Below, piece by piece: positions 56,215 through 64,000 of a stretch of 64,000 nucleotides of DNA. Position 1 is the first letter of the stretch. Each line of letters begins with the position of its first letter. Made by a program: the position numbers and the translations under genes. This DNA comes from Azolla caroliniana. Its lineage: Eukaryota; Polypodiophyta. The notes under the pieces were generated by a model. The model saw nothing but the letters and a program-made list of their open reading frames with translations. It did not search any database and was not told the origin of the DNA. The DNA is taken from positions 17,298,001 through 17,362,000 of the forward strand of contig JBHGNT010000002.1 in NCBI GenBank assembly GCA_043228905.1, read 5' to 3'.

Positions 56215-56234
56215 TGGTGAACCCGACGTGAAAG
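56215..56234 (+). other. Probable primer-binding site, gypsy H
   Basis: TGGTGAACCCGACGTGAAAG, four bases after the 5' LTR. It equals the G site except for one base, so it is under constraint. The priming tRNA is not identified. Confidence 0.6.
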
Positions 56235-56254
56235 AGGCGGCAGAAGAGCAGAAG

Positions 56255-58380
56255 ATGAAAGGGTCGGATCTTGCAGAGGCCATGGCTTCGGCCGTGGATC
56301 GGATATTGAGTGCACGCGAGGGCACCGGCGCCCTCGACAGAGCCATTGAGGCGGTCGTCGGTACGATAGGCCGGTTCAACGGAAAGGATGCCACGAAGTA
56401 TTTGGCGTCCTACGGGGCAGAAATGCTGATGCGGGACATTCCGGAAGAGAGGCGTCTTGCCGGGTTTCCTCGAGTGGCGATGCCACGCATCCATGCGGAG
56501 GTGCTCGAGGTGCGGGCGGAGAGCCGTACCTGGGAGGAGTTCGAAGGCCGACTCCTAGAAAATACGGGCTGGACGACGCGCTCCGGCTTTCAAAAAGGGA
56601 CTTCATGGAATGGGTGGAGTTCCCCGGCAAGGGAAGAAACGTGACATCACTCCTCCGGGAGTTCGAAGAACGCTTTGTGCGCCTTTCGGCGCTTGACCGA
56701 ACCGTTCTGGATACGAGCCTGGTCCTACTGTTCGTCAAGTCGGTGGACGAGCGGGACCGGGACCAAGTCGGCTCCTTGCTGGAAACCGAGGACGGGCTGA
56801 CAACCGACTGGGCTGCGGTTAAGAGAGTCTGTGGCCGTTTCGATAAACGGCGAGAATGGGCTGACAACGGGGCGGCCGGTGCGGGCTCTGTCACAGCAAG
56901 GAGGCTTGAACCGGCACCGCGACTGCGAAGGGAAGAAACCCGCGAATGGCTCGAAACCGGTCCGGCTTCGACCGGCATGGTCAATGGCTCGTCCGGAGGA
57001 GCAGCGCTGGAGGAATTGACGCGGGCGATAAAGGATCTCCAGATCGCCCAGACTCGAAGGGAAGGCGGCGAACCGGCTCGTGACCGACGGCCGGTAGCGG
57101 GGAACAGGTGCATGTGGTGCGACGAGGTCGGCCACATTCGGAAGGACTGCGGCGATTTCGCAGAAGCGTTGAGGAACCGGGTGGTGTACCTGTGGGAAGG
57201 CCGGGTGCACGCCGACGACACCAGGAGGGCCTTGAACCGAAACGATGGACGCGGAGGTATGAAGAGACTGATGGAAGAGGCAGCGGCCCGACACGTGGAA
57301 GCCATCCACTACTCGGCGTCGGCCGGCATTCGGGTCGGGTGCAGCGAGGCCCGAAAGGAGGGCAAAGACGGATTCTGGGCGGTAATGCTGGAAGGTCTTG
57401 CCGGTGCACGGCTAAGGAAAGATGAAACGGACCGCGCTGAGAGACGGGTCCGGGAAATAACCGGGTTGAGCGATCCGGTCGAGGAGAAGACGGGCTTCGT
57501 AGAAGCCGCCTGCCGGAACTACGAGGCTCTGGTAGAAGACAAGCGAGTAGGGAAAGCCGGAGCGGCCGGGCCCTCACAACGGTACGAGACCCGATTCGGG
57601 CAACGACGGAACGATGCCGGCGGGTTCAGCTCGCAAGATAACCCCAGGAAGGGCGGATACCGACTGGGGACGGAAATAGAAAGGACTACGGACCTACGGA
57701 AGGTTCTAGAGGAACGGATCCTCGACAGCAAAGTGGAGCTGTCATTGCGAGAGGTGCTAGGGATCGCCAAGAAGGAGTTCCACGACTCCATTGTAGACTT
57801 GGTGAAACGGAAGAGGCTGTCGACGGAGACGGATCCGGAAAGACCGGTAGAGGTGCGAACGACGCACATCGACGACTCGGCGCTGGCAGATGAGTGGGCG
57901 GAGAGCCACTATTCGAGGCCACACTGGGCCCGAGCGACCACGGAGACCCTGGTAAAGATCGGAGATGTTCAGGAACCGGTGGTGGCGTTGGTGGACCACG
58001 GTTCGGAAATAAACCTGATGTCCATGGACTTCTATAAGAAGGGGAAGTGGCCGATCAACACCATGCACGGGTGGAAGATATGGGCGGCGACGCGCGCCAC
58101 CGAGGAACTGCATGGGGCCTGCCCGAACGTGCGAGTCAAGATCGGCGACGTCGAGATTGACCAGCACTTCTTCGTACAGGAGACGTCCTCGCACCCGGTC
58201 ATATTAGCTGAACCATACATCACGGCGGCATGGATGGAGACCAAAGTGCTGGACAACGGGTCGGCCTACGCGAGGGTCAAAAGCTAGGACGGGCGCCATT
58301 CGGTCCAATTTCTGACGGTGCGGCCGAACCACGAGAGAAACCGCGAATCCCTCGGTGGCGAGAACCGAGAGGATTTTTAG
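56255..58380 (+). pseudogene. Gypsy H Gag-protease (DHG type)
   Basis: Starts at ATG 56255 (MKGSDLAEAMASAVDRIL). One A is missing in an A run near 56560, shifting the frame; the rest is open from about 56570. The zinc knuckle CMWCDEVGHIRKDC is at about 57109-57150. The linker IERTTDLRKVLEERILD precedes the protease loop VALVDHGSEINLMS (about 57982-58023) and HPVILAEPYI. TAG at 58285-58287 replaces the Gln of D. Beyond it the frame continues to the lineage stop at 58378-58380. Gag and protease share one frame, with pol placed separately, unlike the common plant gypsy gag-pol fusion. Confidence 0.9.
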
Positions 58381-58382
58381 AG
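58371..58382 (+). promoter_or_regulatory. Putative -1 frameshift site, gypsy H
   Basis: GGATTTTTAGAG. The zero frame reads GAT TTT TAG and the -1 frame reads TTT TTA GAG. The pol frame is open from 58230, so it overlaps the gag-protease end by about 150 nt. It is conserved in D and G at the identical position. Confidence 0.5.
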
Positions 58383-61300
58383 AGGGCTGCCAAGGCGTGG
58401 GGCCGAGACAGCCCGGACACTCGGAAAAGACCCCACGACTGTACGATAGGTAGGAAAATTTGCTTCTCCAGCCACGGAGGGTGTATGATAGTCGGCATCG
58501 TTGGGCAAGAAAAGACAAGGGCGGAAGTGCGACTTCGAGCGTGCGGAGTTCTCGGCCCGGACGAGGAAATCAGCGGAGCCGTGGAGGCGGTCTCCTTCGA
58601 CGACACCTTGGGGATGCTGAGGAAGGTTGCCGGAGAAGACCTTAACGAAGACCGGACGATACTGGTATGTTCCGAAGAGATGTACGAAGTCATCGCGAAC
58701 TTCAGTCAGGGGCTCGGGTCGGATCGGATGGCCCGAGTTAGCGCAAAGTACAAGACTGTGGACCGGAAGGTAAGGCCAGTCGCGGCACCCTTACCGGAGG
58801 GCAGCGAGTCCCGGATCAGAGGGGTTGCGTCGGACCCCAGTTTACGAGATCCGGCCTGCATAGGACACACCTTCACCGACGGGATGCTCCGGGAGCTCAA
58901 AATCGGTGGGGCCGGGTTCCTACTGCCGGCAGAGGAAGACCGGTTTCGGAGGATGCTCGGAAGGCATGGGAAAGCCTTCGCATTCTCACCGGAAGAGATC
59001 GGGTGCGTAGACCCGACGATCGTGGAGCCGATGGTGATATTCACGGTACCGCATGTGCCATGGAATCTCAAGCCGATTCCAGTACCAAGAGCTCACATCC
59101 CGAAGTTGATGGAGCTATTGAGGCAGAAAGTAGATATGGGCATTCTTGAACCGTCGAGTGCCCCATACTCGAACCGATGGTTTACCGTGCCGAAGAAAAA
59201 CGGAACATTGCGCTTCATTCAAGACCTGCAGCCGGTCAACAGAGTGACCATTCGGAATGCAGGAATCGGACCGACCATAGACGAGTTCGCGGAGGCCTTC
59301 GCCGGAAGGTCGATTTACTCGGTCGGTGATCTGTACTCGGGGTACGACCAGTTCCAGCTAGCCGTGGAGAGCAGAGATATTACGACGATGTGAACTCCCC
59401 TCGGCCTAGTGCGAATGTGTACCCTGCCACAAGGAGGGACTAACTCGGTGGCCCACATGGTGAATGCAATGAACAAGGTACTGAGGGATTGCATCCCGGA
59501 CATCACCATGCCATTTCTGGACGACATCCCGATTAAGGGGTGCTCGGTGGAAGAGAAGGACGAGACAGTCGGGCCGGACGGATCCCGGCGATTCGTGGCA
59601 ACACACATCGACGACTGCGAGAAGGTGCTACAAAAGCTAGAGGATGCGAGGCTCACCTTCTCCGGGGAAAAATTGGCCTTCGGGCAATCGGAAATCCTGG
59701 TGGTCGGACACCTATGTGGACCATATGGACGGAAGCCCTCTCCGGCAAAGGTAGAAGCCATCTCCGCGATGAAGACCGACTGTAGCTCGGTTACGGAAGT
59801 TCGGAGGTTCCTGGGGGCATGCGCGTTCTACCACATATGGATCCCTCATTACGCCAACGTTGCGGAGCCACTATACAAGTTGCTGAAGAAAGGGCGAAAA
59901 TTCGAGTGGCGAGACGAGCACACGGAGTCGGTCCGAAAGCTGAAGGAAGCTCTTGCGCCCCTGACCGGCGCTCCGGAAGGCTGTCTACGGGAAGGGTACC
60001 CCGGTATACATAACAGTAGATACGAGTCCGACCGGGATCGGATGGGTTGTCAACCAAGAAGACAAGGACGGCATTCGGTTCCCGATCCGATTCGGCGCGA
60101 AGGTCCTCAGTGAGCGACAGCGAGGCTACGCCCAGGTTAAGCGCGAACTCTGGGGTATCGTTTCAGCAGTAAAGGCCGACAAGGACTACCTGATCGGGAC
60201 AGAAGTGGTTATCGAGACGGATTTCCTGCCGATTCTCGGCATGGTTTCCGGATGCGCGACACCGGACCTAGCGATGCTCCGGTGGATAGCGTACATCAAG
60301 TCCCTGGACCCGGAAATACGAAACATTTCCAGAAAGGACAACGCCATGGCCGACATGCTTTCGTGGGCGAGGTTTGATGACGAGGGCGACATGGTTTCGG
60401 AGGACGAAGAAGTCGGCGTGGACTTCTTCGAGGCAGCATACGTAACGGCCGATGGGACGAGCACTCCGGCACTTAACGACTTCGACAAGAGCAAGTACGA
60501 CGGCGAGTGGCTCCAAATCGGTGGGTTTTTGAGGACGATGACGCCGGATGCGTCGTGGACGAGGGACGAGGCAAACCAGATCCGGAAGAAAGCATACCGA
60601 TTCTTTCTCCGGGACGGATACTTATGGAAGCACCCGAAGAAGAGGAACGGCGTCCCGCTCCGGGTGGTAGTGATGAAGGAAGAACAGGAGGAGCTGTTGA
60701 CGGCCTACCACGACAACCCTTGGGCTGGACACCGTGGAACGTGGGCCACGTTCGAGAAGATAAAGGGGAAGTACTGGTGGCCGGGGCTGTACCGGGACGT
60801 GCATCGGTTCGTGACAACTTGCGAGAGCTGTCAGATACACTCCATAGTCCGACATCGGGACGAGCTTCACCCTACGTACCCTCCGACCATCCACTTCAAA
60901 TGGATGGTAGATCTGGTGACGATGCTAATGGGAGCCGGACAGATGTGGTATCTGGTCCTGGCTCGGGAAGATCTGACGAACCAGGTGGAAGGCCGAGCCC
61001 TTCAGAACAAAACGACCACGGCCGTATGTCGGTTCCTGATCGAAGACGTGATATGCCGGTACGGGTGCGTCGGGAAGATTGTGGCCGATCGCGGGGAGTT
61101 GGACGCCGAAGAGGCCGAGGAGCTGTTCGACCGGTTAGGAGTCAAGCTCTCGCTTACCACTGCATACAATCCGGAGGCGAATGGGAAGGTGGAGCGCGGA
61201 CACGGACCGATCGTCAAGGCGTTGGTTCGGGCATGCGGAGGTCAAGTCCGGAACTGGCCGCGGCTGTTGCCTTACGCGTTGTGGGCGGACCGAACTATGC

Positions 61301-61845
61301 ACAGTTCGGTAACCGGATTCATGCCAGCAGAGCTGATGTTTGGGCAGAAGCCGATCATGCCGATGGAACGCACGATCTCCTCTTGGGCAACCGTGGACTG
61401 GAGAGACGAGATGAGCCGGGAGGAACTGTTGGCGGCGCGCATACGACAGCTCGAGCGAAGACCGGAGGACGTGGAGCAGGCCGCGGGAAAGCTTCGAGTG
61501 GCAAGGACGAGGAACAAAGCCCGGTTCGACCGAACGCACCGACTCCGACCGAAGAGGATCGAGGAAGGCGACTGGGTGCTAGTCTACGACAGCAGCCTCG
61601 ACAACCAGCACCGAGCGACACGGAAGCTCGCAAGAAGGTGGTTCGGGCCTTACGTGGTACAAAGCGCCAACGACAATGGGACGTACCATCTGGCGGAACT
61701 CGACGGTACGAGAATGGCGATACCGGTAGCTGGGAAGCGGATCAAAGCATTCAAGAAGCGTCACGACGACGAGCCGGAGCCGGTTGACCTGGACCGCGAC
61801 GACGAGCAATCCGAAACCGAGGAGGAACCGACTGGCGGAGAATGA
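58381..61845 (+). pseudogene. Gypsy H pol (RT, RNase H, integrase)
   Basis: Enters from the -1 frame (GFLERAAKAWGRD) with a possible internal start at ATG 58486. RT has SNRWFTVPKKNGTLRFIQDL, TGA at 59391-59393 where D has Arg, LPQGGTNSVAHMVNAMN and the box MPFLDDIPIKG (about 59506-59538). One extra base near 59956-59970 shifts the frame. RNase H has VDTSPTGIGW-type residues (about 60015). Integrase runs from about 60690: HxxxxxxH/CESC finger, WMVDLVTM, and VADRGELDAEEA...NGKVERGHGPI (about 61079-61205) with 34-residue spacing. The C-terminus is basic then acidic, with no chromodomain. Confidence 0.93.
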
Positions 61846-61919
61846 AGGCTGGACCGGTTTCCTCCGTCCCAACACAATTTGGCACATGCCGGTGGATGCG
61901 TGGTTAGGTGGGGGGCGGA

Positions 61920-62560
61920 TGTCGTGAAGAAAACCGTCCACAAGCGGAATCGGTGTACCGGAGCGTAGGAACCGACTCTTCATGCACGTGCGCCTTATGT
62001 AGTACATAGGAGATCCTAGGTAGATTCGGTAGGTAGGAAGTAAAGGGGAAACGACTCCTTCCTTGCCTATAAAAGGAGGGAGACGAGGAGGGCCGAGGGA
62101 TCGCGGAGAGTCGAGGACGAAGTGCTGTCGGTTTGCGTGCGAAGGCTTCTCTCTCTCTCTCCGGTTCGCAAACTCCATAGCTTCCTTCTGTGCAGGTTTC
62201 GGGAGGCTCACGCTGCTCTGAGGAATGCCCGAGTGCTTCCGGCAGCACCTCCAACCTGCTCCTGTCTTTCTGTGCGTTTACGAACAGGCATCGGCATCTG
62301 TTCGCCGGCCTGTTCGGCTTTAACCAACTTCGTGTTGTTTTTTTTTGTTGCTTCGTGTACTTGCTGTTGTCTTTGTTAATACATACATACCTTCGTGTCT
62401 CTCTGTGTCGCTGTCCCACTCGCGTCTTTGCTTCGAAGGGCCGTGTCCCTGTGAATCTATGCTCCCACGTAGTGGGTCTCTTCTCTTTCTCTCTTGCTCT
62501 TCGGTACAGGACCCCCGAGGTCCCGCCTCACTCCATGCATCCGCGAGGAATACCTCGACA
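61920..62560 (+). repeat. Gypsy H 3' LTR
   Basis: 641 bp, the partner of 55570-56210. TATA box at 62068-62074. It is followed by ACGT and the copia F RT sequence. Confidence 0.95.
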
Positions 62561-62564
62561 ACGT

Positions 62565-64000
62565 AATGATGTTGGCTGATCAATATGCTTTCGGGTGTAC
62601 GGATCACTTCAATCCTGAGGAAGTAATGAAGGTCCCCCAGATCCTTCATGTCGAACGATGCCGCAAGCTGGAGCTTCACGCGGTCAATTTCACCTAGGTT
62701 AGCGCCGGTGATGACCAAGTCATCAACATATAATAAAATACTAACCGGTCCGAGTCGACCTTTTCGGATGAACAGGGAAGAGTCCGATTTTGACGTGACG
62801 AAGCCCATCCGACGCAGTTGTTGCGTGATCTTCGCGTTCCAGGCACGGGGGGCTTGCTTCAGTCCGTAAAGGGACTTCTTCAGTCGGCATACTGCCGAGG
62901 AGTTCGTTCCAGAGTGAAATCTGGGGGGCTATACCATGTACACCTGTTCCTCAAGGTCACCTTGCAGGAACGCATTCTTTACATCGATTTGATGTAAGTG
63001 CCACCCCTTCACCGCAGCTACTGCGAGCAAAACACGGACGATCGTCATTTTCGCGACCGGCGCAAACGTCTCATCGTAGTCGATGTCGTGTTTCTACGCA
63101 TAGCCCTTTGCCACTAGCCGAGCCTTGTACCGGTTGACCGAGCCATCCGTGTTGTACTTGACCTTGTACACCCACCTACACCCGATCGGTTTTACCCTTG
63201 TTGGTGCGTCAACCAGGTCCCAGGTCTCGTTCTCCGCCAATGCGTGCATCTCTTCCTCCATCGCGGCACGCCAATTCACGTCTTTAGTCGCTTCTACGTA
63301 GCTCTCCGGCTCACGCACTTCCGCTACACGGGTCATGTACGCATAATGATGCGTCATGTACTCGTTGTATTCGAACCGCAAAACAAGATTCTTCTAGCGG
63401 GTAGATCGGCGTAATCTCGCATTAGCCGATGTCGAGGCCTTCTTGGTCGACGCGGACTTCACCTTTAAGGACCCGTCACCGATTCCCTCGGAGTCAGACT
63501 CGCGTCGGTCAGACTCGTTCCTATCCGTGCCGGAATCCGACACCTTCTTCTTCCCTTTCTCTTTGCGTGTAAGCCATCTTCTCGGCTTCCTGCGCGGGGA
63601 ATGCACGACCGAGTCTCCACTACTCCCCGGCTCTTCATTGGACTGATCGTACCGACTCAGTCGTCCAATCGGTCCACTTAAACGGAGTGAAATCGGACTC
63701 TCTTCGCGGGTCTCGATTTCGGGCTCATCCGGAGGCATCTCGGCCTCGCTAACCTCATCGTCAGAACTCAGATTGGAGTCGGGATTCGGAGTCGGGGGCA
63801 GGTACCAGGACGCGGACTCGTCAAACACAACGTCGCGGCTAACACGCGCTTGTTTGGTGCCAGGGTTATAGCACTTATAACCCTTCTGCTCGTCCGAGTA
63901 ACTGACCAAGATGCATTTCTCGGCCTTTGCGTCCAGCTTCCTCCTTTTCTCCTTCGGTACATGCACATACACAATGCTACCGAAGTGTCACAAGTTCGGC
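62565..64000 (-). pseudogene. Copia F integrase C-terminus and reverse transcriptase, window edge
   Basis: In minus order: the integrase C-terminal block (63972-63394; MYVHVPKEKRRKLDAKAEKC, KGYKCYNPGTKQARVSRDVV) and an acidic Ser-rich linker, then RT with [76 protein letters not shown], the catalytic LLYVDDLVITG (about 62740) and FDMKDLGDLHYFL. It stops at gypsy H (62560). TAG codons at about 63096, 62929 and 63395 break it. The remainder of integrase is beyond 64000. Confidence 0.92.

Larger units (their letters stand above)
55570..62560 (+). mobile_element. Gypsy H: best-preserved member of the D/G/H lineage
   Basis: The LTRs are 55570-56210 and 61920-62560, both 641 bp, with about 15 differences by eye. 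The duplication is 4 bp, ACGT (55566-55569 and 62561-62564). The primer site is TGGTGAACCCGACGTGAAAG (56215-56234), four bases after the LTR. A GGTGGGGGGCGGA purine tract precedes the 3' LTR. Gag-protease, then pol in the -1 frame. At least two nonsense codons and two frameshifts leave it defective. Confidence 0.94.
39937..64000 (-). mobile_element. Copia F: Ty1-type element hosting G, E and H; runs off the window
   Basis: The 3' LTR is 39937-40393, with polypurine tract CTTGAGGGGGAG (minus) at 40394-40405. Coding pieces then appear in order at 40391-41117, 49423-49963, 55528-55569 and 62565-64000. They are separated by gypsy G, copia E and gypsy H, and each break is flanked by a short target duplication. 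The 5' half (gag, protease, most of integrase, 5' LTR) lies beyond the window. Same family as I and J. Confidence 0.92.

Overview
The window is eukaryotic nuclear DNA from a land plant. I infer a fern: the intronless PLS-type PPR gene has the style I associate with fern editing factors, there is a DREB-type AP2/ERF gene, and the rest is nested LTR retrotransposons. There is no sign of bacterial organisation. The species is not determinable from the sequence alone.

Layout. (1) 1-10.3 kb is genic: a PPR gene (+, 1190-3463) and an AP2/ERF gene (-, 4687-6144, with an ABRE plus CE3-like promoter module), followed by about 4 kb of AT-rich DNA with no recognisable gene. (2) 10.3-31.6 kb is a five-level nest. 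Old Ty3/gypsy element A (-) holds chromodomain gypsy element B (-, 13061-29962, 5-bp duplication agggc). B holds two copia elements: C (-, 15092-20326, atatg) and I (+, 22181-29193, aatag). I was then hit by gypsy D (-, 23903-28966), whose 5' end was later deleted together with most of I. (3) 31.6-39.9 kb is a mosaic: decayed copia J, an interspersed repeat also found upstream of the PPR gene, LTR and primer-site remnants, a pyrimidine-rich low-complexity tract, and the C-terminal part of a LINE-like ORF. (4) 39.9-64 kb is copia F (-), which interrupts that LINE-like ORF and runs off the window. F was itself invaded by gypsy G (+, 41118-49418), copia E (-, 49964-55522) and gypsy H (+, 55570-62560). 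Flanking F sequence lines up across all three insertions.

The most interesting material is the D/G/H gypsy lineage. All three copies share a protease whose active site reads D-H-G instead of D-[S/T]-G, an RT box FLDD, an integrase with 34 rather than 35 residues between the last Asp and Glu, and pol in the -1 frame behind gag-protease. A conserved GGATTTTTAGAG stands at the gag-protease stop, and the amino acids after it are conserved in the -1 frame. Insertion sites show 4-bp duplications reading CCGT or ACGT, and all three insertions lie inside the same copia family (F/I/J). Other notable items are a 167-codon charged extension after RNase H in copia F, tRNA-like A/B boxes antisense in the LTRs of two unrelated gypsy families, and 28-bp minisatellites in the LTRs of copia C.

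No element has a fully open coding region. Copia E is the nearest: one nonsense codon and about three LTR differences.
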